From JBBRCE01 sp038205115 (lineage in GTDB: Bacteria > Planctomycetota > Planctomycetia > Pirellulales > JBBRCE01), in contig JBBRCE010000010.1 of NCBI GenBank assembly GCA_038205115.1, forward strand, positions 1-64,000: a stretch of DNA of 64,000 nt, in the 5' to 3' direction. The notes below the pieces were generated by a model. The model saw only the letters and a list, made by a program, of their open reading frames with translations. It was not told the origin of the DNA and did no database searches. The position numbers were made by a program, and so were the translations under genes. Below are positions 17,492 to 24,635 of the stretch, one piece after another; the stretch's first letter is position 1, and each line of letters opens with the position of its first letter.

Positions 17492-18640
17492 CTAGACCGA
17501 CAGCCGCTGGGAATGAGCGATATCGGAGGTTTTAGCCACTTTTTGCTCGCTCGCATGGCGTGCGGCCATTTGCCACAGTTCGCGCAGCGTTCCGAATAGC
17601 GAGCGACTTTCCGTCAGGCGGTAGGGTGAATTCGCCGGCAGTTTTTCCATCAGTCGCCGATGTGCTTTTGCCAAATTGTGGTAGGGCATGGCCGGAAACA
17701 GGTGATGCAGCGCATGATAACTCAGTCCGACCGGCGCCCAAATGGCGGTGACCAGCGGCCAATGGGTAAAATTGACGGAGTCGACCAGTTGCTCGACGAA
17801 CGTCATTTCGCTGCCGTCGCCGGCAAACCGATGTGCCCCCAGCGTTCGTAACGCGTTGGCGTACAAGATGACAATGGACGTGGCGAAAGCTTGCAGCAAC
17901 ATAGCAATCGGCAGCGCACCAGTTATAAACAGGACTGCCATGATCAGCGTTACCACAAAGCAGGCCAGCTCCTGAAATCGCCAAATACGCATTGCATCTT
18001 TGGTCGGCAGCGGGCGGATGTAGCTGGGGTCCATGACCATTGACGACGCGTGCAGCTTGACCCAGCATCTAAATTGGGGGAGCATCCAAGCCAGTGGCGT
18101 AAAAATCAGCCAACGTAGAATCGCCAAGATCGGAATGATCAGTGGCTGCGTCAAATACAGTAAGATTGCCGCCGTTGACTGATGCCCCAGCGGAATGTAT
18201 TCACCGTCGTGCTGCGTTCCGTAATGTTTGCGGCGATGGTGATCCAGATGCGTGTAGTACAAAAACGACGGCATCAAGAACGGAATCCCACACATGAGAT
18301 TCCAGGCAATTCGAAAGCGCTTGAAGTCCGCGGATCGGAGGTGCACCAGTTCGTGAATGAATAAAGACGCGCGGTAGTACAGCGCACAGGCCAGAAAGAA
18401 ACTGGCCGTTCGCAAACAAGGCACCAGCACCGGATAATTTGCCGCGGCCACGCCAAAGCGACCGAGAAAAATCGGCAGACGTTGGACCATCGAATAGAAG
18501 AAACTTCCGAACGTCATCGAAAGCAGAAAGTCCGTCCAAAAAATCCACGGCTTGGGCTCGAATAAGTCGTGGCAAATTTTCCGCGCCTCGGCCAGCGAAA
18601 ACGCTCCGAAATCGGCGGATGATCGATCTAGTTTCGACAT
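17492..18640 (-). CDS. Membrane fatty acid desaturase (paralogue 2)
   Basis: 382-aa paralogue of the preceding desaturase, with the histidine boxes HELVH (96-100), HLDHHRRKH (131-139) and HALHHLFP (near 310). The ATG at 18640 is preferred over an in-frame TTG at 18646. It is first in the minus-strand pair and lies divergently from the inactive-looking beta-ketoacyl synthase homologue at 19001, so the two transcripts share an intergenic control region. A common role in making an unusual membrane or surface lipid is a reasonable inference. Confidence 0.93.
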   Translation of the reverse strand: MSKLDRSSADFGAFSLAEARKICHDLFEPKPWIFWTDFLLSMTFGSFFYSMVQRLPIFLGRFGVAAANYPVLVPCLRTASFFLACALYYRASLFIHELVHLRSADFKRFRIAWNLMCGIPFLMPSFLYYTHLDHHRRKHYGTQHDGEYIPLGHQSTAAILLYLTQPLIIPILAILRWLIFTPLAWMLPQFRCWVKLHASSMVMDPSYIRPLPTKDAMRIWRFQELACFVVTLIMAVLFITGALPIAMLLQAFATSIVILYANALRTLGAHRFAGDGSEMTFVEQLVDSVNFTHWPLVTAIWAPVGLSYHALHHLFPAMPYHNLAKAHRRLMEKLPANSPYRLTESRSLFGTLRELWQMAARHASEQKVAKTSDIAHSQRLSV

Positions 18641-19000
18641 TTTCAACGACTCAACCGATTGTCGGGGAAATGCGTGAGATCAAATAGGCACGCAATCTAA
18701 CAAATTGCATTGACGAACCTTACCGACATTATCGATATCCGTCTTACGAAAAAGTCCTGGAATTCGATCATGGCGGAATATTACCCCATATTACCTAAAG
18801 CCGGCAAGTTATCGACGTCGCTTTCCGTTAATCTGCGGAAAATAGTAGCACTTTAACGAGGCAGAAATTATTCGGAAAATGCCAGCGAAAGCTGGTTTTC
18901 GCGTGTGGATTGCGCAGTTTTCCGATTGAGAACCTTGATAGAGCGGATAGAATAGGCGGTTTCGCACCGCTGATGGCAAACCTCGTTCCAAACCTTATCG
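18641..19000. promoter_or_regulatory. Shared divergent control region, desaturases / KS homologue
   Basis: 360 bp, visibly more AT-rich than its surroundings, between two divergent transcripts. It contains the tandem ATATTACC boxes described separately and a CGATATCCG-type palindromic patch near 18733. No exact promoter could be assigned. The arrangement suggests joint regulation of the two desaturases and the KS homologue. Confidence 0.45.
18778..18795. repeat. Two ATATTACC direct repeats spaced one helical turn apart
   Basis: The octamer ATATTACC occurs at 18778-18785 and 18788-18795, a 10-bp period that would place both copies on the same DNA face. This is typical of an operator for a response regulator or activator. 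It lies inside the divergent control region. Chance occurrence cannot be excluded. Confidence 0.35.
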
Positions 19001-20266
19001 ATGATTACCGAAATGGATGTAGTCATCACGGGAATCGGGGTCATTAGCCCGATTGGCATCGGTTTGGACGCTTTCCGCCAAGGCCTACGCGCCGGGATCA
19101 GCGGCGTCAAACCGATCACGGAATTTGACGTTTCACAGTTACCTGTCCGCATTGCCGGACAAGTCGAAAGCTTTGATGCCAAAGGCTTTATCAAGCCCCG
19201 CAAAAGCCTGAAAGTCATGTCTCGCGACATTCAATTCGGCTTTGCGACTGCGGATATGGCCTGCGACGACGCCGGCTTGCCCGCAGTGATGGACGATCCG
19301 GACCGCTCCGGCGTGGTGTTCGCCAGTGACATGATTTACGGCGATTTGTCGGAATTTCCGGCCGCGTACGAAAAATGTCTGGTCGAGGGCCAGTTCGACT
19401 TCAAACTCTGGTCATCCCAAGGACATGCGCAGCTCTTTCCGTTGGTGATGCTGAAGTATTTGCCCAATATGGCGGCCTGTCATTTGGCAATTGCTCGCGA
19501 CGCGCGCGGCCCCAACAACACGATTTCTTTGGGCGAGGCTTCGAGCCTGACGGCCATTGGCGAAGCGGCACACGTGATCCAGCGCGGTTGGGCGGACGTC
19601 ATGATTGCGGGCGGCACCAGTTCGATGCTCCATGTGATGCGTTTGATGCGTTTGGGGGCGATGCCCACAACGCGCCGCAATGACGATCCGGCGGCGGCCA
19701 TGCGACCATTCGATGCCGACCGCGATGGTTGGGTACCGGGCGAAGGCGCTGCCACGTTCATCCTGGAAAGTGGCAGCCACGCGCGCCGTCGGGGAGCGCG
19801 AATTCTTGCCCGAATTGTCGGCTTTGCCAGCCGATTTAGCGCAGACGGCGAAGCCCAGCGCACGACGGCCATGCAAAATGCAATCGCCGCGGTCATGCAA
19901 CAAGCCGGCTGGCAGGCGGCAGACGTGGGGCATGTCAACGCCAATGGCATGAGCACGATTGTCGATGATCGCAGTGAAGCGATGGCCATTCACCGCACGC
20001 TGGGCGATGTGCCGGTTACAGCGCCCAAAAGCTACTTTGGCAATCTGACGGGCGGAACGGGCGCGTTGGAATTGGCCGCGACGTTGGTGGGACTGGCGGA
20101 TGGCGAAGTGCCCCAAACACTGAATTACCGCCGTGCCGACGCGTCTTGCCCCGTGAATGTCGTTCGCGATCAGCCGCTGATGGTTGCTAAGCGTACGGCC
20201 ATTGCGCTGAACCAATCGCGGACTGGGCAGACCGCGGCGTTGGCCGTGGTTTTTGCGGACGAGTGA
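19001..20266 (+). CDS. Beta-ketoacyl synthase homologue lacking the catalytic triad
   Basis: 421 aa with the full KAS II/FabF fold layout, from VVITGIGVISPIG at the start to the C-terminal half. The three catalytic positions are all changed. The nucleophile Cys is Glu179 (ISLGEASSLTAIGEA, where FabF has TACTSG). The first His is Asn315 (VNANGMST, FabF VNAHGTST). The second His is Asn348 (YFGNLTGG, FabF MTGHLLG). The lysine before the last motif is kept. It therefore should not condense acyl chains; it resembles chain-length-factor (KS-beta) subunits in being a catalytically dead partner. The true start may be ATG 19013 (MDVVITG). No active KS partner is in the window. Divergent from two desaturases. 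Confidence 0.88.
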   Translation: MITEMDVVITGIGVISPIGIGLDAFRQGLRAGISGVKPITEFDVSQLPVRIAGQVESFDAKGFIKPRKSLKVMSRDIQFGFATADMACDDAGLPAVMDDPDRSGVVFASDMIYGDLSEFPAAYEKCLVEGQFDFKLWSSQGHAQLFPLVMLKYLPNMAACHLAIARDARGPNNTISLGEASSLTAIGEAAHVIQRGWADVMIAGGTSSMLHVMRLMRLGAMPTTRRNDDPAAAMRPFDADRDGWVPGEGAATFILESGSHARRRGARILARIVGFASRFSADGEAQRTTAMQNAIAAVMQQAGWQAADVGHVNANGMSTIVDDRSEAMAIHRTLGDVPVTAPKSYFGNLTGGTGALELAATLVGLADGEVPQTLNYRRADASCPVNVVRDQPLMVAKRTAIALNQSRTGQTAALAVVFADE

Positions 20267-20536
20267 CGTCGTCGACGCCAGACGTTCGGTGTCGAAATCT
20301 GCGATCGATGTTCGCACCGCCAGCACGGCCGGGAGATTGGTGCTGACTTCAATTTCCACGAGCACTGGCGACGTCAGCAATGGGAATTAGCATTCGTTTC
20401 GAAACTTGCCTGGGCGCTCCGCGACAACGACTCGCCTTGACCATAGGCGACCCATGCGCGTATCTTTCACTGTGTGGACACACGCAGGGTCGCGTCGATT
20501 TTCGTTGTGCCACGCCTTCAAAACTGGGGCGATCTC

Positions 20537-21886
20537 GTGCAGCAAACGCTGTTTCATATCCGGGAATCAATCGGCGGCTGGCCGCTGTTTGGCGGACCGT
20601 TCAACAGCGGCCTGCTGTTGTTGATATGGGCTATTGGCTCAGTGGCACTACTGGCCTGGCTCATCAATCGCCAAGGGTTTAATGCGGATACAAAAAGTTA
20701 CTTGCCGCTGTTAGGAATGATGGGCGGAGCGATCTTGTTTCTGCTGCCGGCTCTTTCCGATCCAGGACGTGGCGTGCCCATCCGCGGCTACGGTGTGATG
20801 GTGCTGCTGGGCGTAGGATCTGGGGCGGCGCTCTCCGTCTATCGAGGGCGGTTGCGCGGATTCGATTCAGAAATTCTATTGTCGTTAGCCTTTTGGCTAT
20901 TCATCAGCGGCATGGTTGGGGCCCGAGCGTTTTATGTCATCCAAAAATGGGATGACGATCATTTCCACAAAGACACGTTGTTGGAAACGATAAAAGCGGT
21001 GGTGAATATCTCGCAAGGTGGGCTGGTGGTGTTTGGCTCGCTGATTGCCATGATTCCGACGGCAATCATCTTCTTCCGAAAATATCGCTTGCCGATTTTG
21101 CCGACGGCCGATGTCATTGCGCCTGGCGCGCTGCTGGCGCTGGGCATTGGCCGAATTGGCTGTTTGATGAACGGCTGTTGTTTTGCCGCCGAACGCTGCG
21201 ATTTGCCGTGGGCCGTAACGTTTCCGGCACCGAGCCCACCATTTGAGCGCTTGGTAAACGACTCGAAAATTGCAACGCTCGGTGTCTGGCTGCCAGGAGA
21301 TCGTCAGACGCCCGAGGATCAAGCTTTGCCGCCGGTGATCAGCAAAGTCGAGCCGGATTCGCAGGCCGCCAGCGCTGGCTTGAAAGCCGGTCAGTTAATC
21401 ACCAGCATTCGCTACCGCGATGCATTCGGAAATTCCTACGAGCATGACAATATCCGTACGGTCGAGCAGGCCCGCAACTCTCTGATCCAGTCGGCCGTGC
21501 AAGGCACGCAGGTCAAGGTGCTGACTTCGAAATCCAATCAGCCGCATGAGTGGACGGTGCCGGTTACTCCGCGCACCTGGCCGGTTCAGCCAACGCAGGT
21601 TTATAGCGCCATTGACGCAGTGTTGCTGAGCCTGTTTTTGCTGGCTTACTCACCGTTCCGGCGGCGCGAGGGCGAGCTATTTGTGCTACTGCTGGCGCTG
21701 CATGGCGTCTCGCGATTCTTGCTGGAGAGTATCCGCACCGACGAAACGAAAAACTACCTCGGCTTGCTTTCTGTTTCGCAGTTGATCAGCGTTTGCATGT
21801 TGGCGGCCGCGGCAGCGCTTTTTGCCTTCATCATGACGCGGCCGAAACGCCAGCTGGCCGGAGCACCCGCGATGCTGCCCGCATAG
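20537..21886 (+). CDS. Lgt-like membrane protein with inserted PDZ domain
   Basis: 449-aa polytopic protein of the prolipoprotein diacylglyceryl transferase family. The signature is GRIGCLMNGCC (Arg206), followed by DLPWAV. Compared with E. coli Lgt, the HGG motif near residue 165 reads FGS, and the Asn and Glu of GRIGNFINGE are Cys and Cys, so the usual catalytic set is not conserved. Between the signature and the last helices, residues about 265-345 form a PDZ-like domain (VISKVEPDSQAASAGLKAGQLI). The start chosen is GTG 20537, giving MQQTLFHI, a typical Lgt N-terminus; an upstream GTG at 20474 is also in frame. It may transfer diacylglycerol to prolipoproteins, or be a diverged paralogue. 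Confidence 0.82.
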   Translation: MQQTLFHIRESIGGWPLFGGPFNSGLLLLIWAIGSVALLAWLINRQGFNADTKSYLPLLGMMGGAILFLLPALSDPGRGVPIRGYGVMVLLGVGSGAALSVYRGRLRGFDSEILLSLAFWLFISGMVGARAFYVIQKWDDDHFHKDTLLETIKAVVNISQGGLVVFGSLIAMIPTAIIFFRKYRLPILPTADVIAPGALLALGIGRIGCLMNGCCFAAERCDLPWAVTFPAPSPPFERLVNDSKIATLGVWLPGDRQTPEDQALPPVISKVEPDSQAASAGLKAGQLITSIRYRDAFGNSYEHDNIRTVEQARNSLIQSAVQGTQVKVLTSKSNQPHEWTVPVTPRTWPVQPTQVYSAIDAVLLSLFLLAYSPFRRREGELFVLLLALHGVSRFLLESIRTDETKNYLGLLSVSQLISVCMLAAAAALFAFIMTRPKRQLAGAPAMLPA

Positions 21887-22235
21887 CGAACCTCGCTGCA
21901 TACGCGATGGCAGCAGCAATTGACGCAACGAATGTTTGCATCGATTGCGCTTCGAACGATTGCGACCGGCCTTCTAGCGCGGGCGCGTAGAACGCCAAGA
22001 AGCGGTATTTAGAAATCCGCACGGCCTCGCCCGACTCTCCCGCCGCCGCCCGATCTGTCAGTAAATAGGCGGCTTGCAATCCGCTGCTCGCTTTGGTTGG
22101 GCTGATCTGCCCATGCTGCAGCCAAGCTGCGTGCGACGGCACCATCCAGCATTGACTTGGCACCGATGTCAGAGTAACGACCGCACCATGGTGCGGTCCT
22201 CCCTCGAATTGGACCTGGCAATCGACAGACCTCAT
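21831..22235 (-). CDS. Small GGPHH-motif protein (paralogue A)
   Basis: 134 aa, unknown function. The N-terminus (VDCQVQFEGGPHHGAVVTL) and the later ISKYRFLAFY segment match the protein encoded at 27556-28077 (VPCRVTFCGGPHHRFSVDL and LRYRFVAFE). Two independent short frames sharing this pattern argues that both are real. Its 3' end overlaps the end of the convergent Lgt-like gene by 56 bp, and its C-terminal 40 residues are Ala-rich and may be poorly conserved. There is a weak GGTGAG sequence 5 nt before the ATG. Confidence 0.55.
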   Translation of the reverse strand: MRSVDCQVQFEGGPHHGAVVTLTSVPSQCWMVPSHAAWLQHGQISPTKASSGLQAAYLLTDRAAAGESGEAVRISKYRFLAFYAPALEGRSQSFEAQSMQTFVASIAAAIAYAARFAMRAASRVLRPAGVSAAS

Positions 22236-22568
22236 TGTCTCACCGCTCGCTTTCTTAAGAAGGTGTGTGGCATCCGTTGCGTCGTCAAGGATGAGTCGCC
22301 GAGCATTGACGCCCGGTCACACATATTCGCTTCAATTTTTGTTTTTTGAGCGATTGGCTGTCCGTGACGACCGATCCGGCTCGCTGCTGTGTCTCCGGAA
22401 GCTCTTGAATCGCTGCAACTTAAGTCACCTTTGCGCTTCCTTTGCGCCAAAGGCAATTGAATTGACACCCAATTTGCGCGAGTCCCGGTAGAGTTAACGA
22501 CGAAGTGACTGGTGCGATCGCAAAGCCGCGATCGTGCAGAAATCGCTTAAGTTCCAGCGAGGAAACGT
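22236..22568. promoter_or_regulatory. Control region upstream of the kdp locus
   Basis: 333 bp between the minus-strand GGPHH gene and the first kdp-locus microprotein. No coding frame is supported. A TTGACA box occurs at 22462-22467, but the best -10-like sequence (TAGAGT, 22489-22494) is 21 bp away, too far for a standard sigma70 promoter, so activator-dependent transcription (KdpE is encoded in the locus) is possible. Confidence 0.4.
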
Positions 22569-22667
22569 ATGTCGGCAATGGCACTTGAAATTTTGGTGGC
22601 CGCGATTTTTTTGGCGTTTGCGATTTTGTCGTTCGGACTGGTTGCATTCTGCGAACGTTTGCGCTAG
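22569..22667 (+). CDS. 32-aa membrane microprotein upstream of kdpF
   Basis: Reads MSAMALEILVAAIFLAFAIL, then a short tail ending FCERLR. It is a single hydrophobic helix (residues about 5-27) followed by a basic end. A GAGGAAA sequence just upstream of the ATG at 22569 is a good ribosome-binding site. It sits 42 bp before kdpF and in the same direction. I recall similar single-helix proteins ending in C(E/D)RL before kdpF in other bacteria, but this is from memory. A role in Kdp complex assembly or stability is an inference. It is easily missed by automatic gene callers. Confidence 0.72.
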   Translation: MSAMALEILVAAIFLAFAILSFGLVAFCERLR

Positions 22668-22709
22668 GCGCTGGGCGCCGCGAGACGTGAACCCCTTGAG
22701 GACTAACTG

Positions 22710-22802
22710 ATGACAGGAATTTATTGCGTTGCTGGAGCGATCGCGGCCGTGTTGCTCGTCTACCTGGCCGTGGCGCTCTTCAAACCGGAGTGGTTTTCAT
22801 GA
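22710..22802 (+). CDS. kdpF: KdpF-like small subunit of the K+-transporting ATPase
   Basis: 30 aa: one hydrophobic helix (AGAIAAVLLVYLAVALF) followed by KPEWFS, the usual KdpF layout and length (29 aa in E. coli). The KdpF helix stabilises the KdpFABC complex in the membrane. Its stop overlaps the kdpA start (ATGA at 22799-22802), indicating translational coupling. A GAGGA sequence lies about 7 nt before the ATG. Confidence 0.88.
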   Translation: MTGIYCVAGAIAAVLLVYLAVALFKPEWFS

Positions 22803-24595
22803 CACTGAATGTATGGTTGCAATTTGGAATTTACTTCGCCGTGTTGATTGCCACGGTCCGACCGCTGGGCCGGTTCATGGCCAAGGTCTACCGCGGCGAG
22901 CCAACGCTGGCCAGCCGCGCTTTGGGCTGGTGCGAGCGGCTCATCTACCGCCTATGCGGATTGAAATCCGACGCTGAGTCGAGTTGGAAGGAGTACGCCG
23001 TTGGGCTGCTGTTGTTCAATTTTGTCGGCGTGCTGGCCGTCTACGGATTGCAGCGATTTCAACACAGTCTGCCGATGCAGGCGACGTTTAATCCCGAGAA
23101 TCTCGCGGAGGTGGGGCCAGACTTGTCGTTCAACACGGCCGCCAGCTTCGCAACCAATACCAATTGGCAAAGTTATGGCGGCGAAACCACGCTCAGTTAT
23201 TTGACGCAAATGCTCGCACTGAGCGTGCAAAATTTCGTCTCGGCCGCTTGCGGGATGGCCGTTTTGGTGGCCATGATTCGCGGTCTGTCGCGAAAGTCCG
23301 CCGAAACCATCGGAAACTTCTGGGTCGATCTGACGCGCTCGACACTATACATCTTGTTGCCAATGTCCACAGTGCTGGCGCTGGTGTTGGTTTCGCAAGG
23401 TGTCGTCCAGAGCTTTCGACCCTATCGCACGGTTTCACTGGTGGAAGCGACGGTTGACGACAAGAACGTGCCGGTTACCGAACAGAACATTCCCTTGGGC
23501 CCTGTCGCTTCGCAAGAGGCCATCAAACAGTTGGGCACCAATGGCGGCGGGTTTTTTAACGTCAATTCGGCGCATCCGTTCGAAAACCCCAACAGCCTGA
23601 CCAACTTTTTGGAACTGCTTTCGATCCTGATTTTGGCCGCCGCGTTCTGTTACACGTTTGGCGATCTGGTCGGCGATACCCGGCAAGGCTGGGCGGTGCT
23701 GGCCGCAATGCTGCTGATCTTTGTGCCCCTGCTGGTCATTTGCCAATCGGCCGAACAAGCAGGCAATCCCCGGATCGCCGCGTTAGGAGTCGATCAAACG
23801 GCCAGCGACATGCAATCCGGCGGCAACATGGAAGGCAAAGAAACTCGCTTTGGCATTGCCAATTCGACGCTCTGGGCCACGGCCACAACGGCAGCGTCCA
23901 ACGGCAGCGTCAACTCGATGCACGATTCCTACACGCCACTGGGCGGATTGATCCCAATGTGGCTCATTCAACTGGGCGAAGTGATTTTTGGCGGAGTCGG
24001 CAGCGGTCTGTACGGCATGCTGGTTTTCGCCATCATCGCAGTGTTCATCGCCGGTTTAATGGTTGGTCGCACGCCGGAGTATTTAGGCAAAAAGATCGAA
24101 GCCTTCGAAATGAAAATGGCTGCGATCGTGATATTAGTCCCGCCGCTGGTGGTGCTCACAGGCGCCGCAATTGCCGTGCTTGGTCCCGGACTGAAGTATT
24201 CGGCCACGGATGATTCCGGTAAGGTCGAAATGAAAGATTCGCTTTCTAACGCCGGACCGCACGGATTCAGCGAAGTGCTGTATGCGTTTTCATCCGCGGG
24301 CAATAACAACGGTAGTGCGTTCGCCGGCTTAAACGCGAACAACCCGTTTTACAACCTGGCGCTCGGCATCTCGATGTTGATCGCCCGCTACTGGTTGATG
24401 ATTCCGACGCTGGCCATTGCTGGCGCGCTGGCGCGTAAAAAACGTACACCCACCGGTGCCGGAACATTGCCTACGCACACGCCGTTGTTTGTAGCGCTGC
24501 TGGCCGGAGTGGTGATGATCGTAGGCGCTTTGACGTTCATCCCCGCGCTGGCGCTGGGACCGATTGTCGAACATCTAATGATGCTGAAAAACTAA
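22799..24595 (+). CDS. kdpA: KdpA, K+-binding subunit of the potassium-transporting ATPase
   Basis: 598-aa polytopic membrane protein, the channel-like subunit that binds and passes K+ in KdpFABC. It begins MTLNVWLQFGIYFAVL and contains a selectivity-filter loop GTNGGGFFNVNSAHPFENP near residue 246, with further filter-like loops (AGNNNGSAFAG near 500). Length is close to that of E. coli KdpA (557), with somewhat longer loops. Overlaps kdpF by 4 bp and is followed 40 bp later by kdpB. Expression is expected under K+ limitation through KdpD/KdpE encoded downstream. Confidence 0.97.
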   Translation: MTLNVWLQFGIYFAVLIATVRPLGRFMAKVYRGEPTLASRALGWCERLIYRLCGLKSDAESSWKEYAVGLLLFNFVGVLAVYGLQRFQHSLPMQATFNPENLAEVGPDLSFNTAASFATNTNWQSYGGETTLSYLTQMLALSVQNFVSAACGMAVLVAMIRGLSRKSAETIGNFWVDLTRSTLYILLPMSTVLALVLVSQGVVQSFRPYRTVSLVEATVDDKNVPVTEQNIPLGPVASQEAIKQLGTNGGGFFNVNSAHPFENPNSLTNFLELLSILILAAAFCYTFGDLVGDTRQGWAVLAAMLLIFVPLLVICQSAEQAGNPRIAALGVDQTASDMQSGGNMEGKETRFGIANSTLWATATTAASNGSVNSMHDSYTPLGGLIPMWLIQLGEVIFGGVGSGLYGMLVFAIIAVFIAGLMVGRTPEYLGKKIEAFEMKMAAIVILVPPLVVLTGAAIAVLGPGLKYSATDDSGKVEMKDSLSNAGPHGFSEVLYAFSSAGNNNGSAFAGLNANNPFYNLALGISMLIARYWLMIPTLAIAGALARKKRTPTGAGTLPTHTPLFVALLAGVVMIVGALTFIPALALGPIVEHLMMLKN

Positions 24596-24635
24596 TTCGT
24601 ACTCCAAAATCGATTGCTCTAAGGATTGAAACGTT

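Noticed and set aside
22462..22494. Sigma70 promoter for the kdp operon (TTGACA and TAGAGT)
   Set aside because: The spacer is 21 bp, outside the normal range; kept only as a note in the control-region entry.
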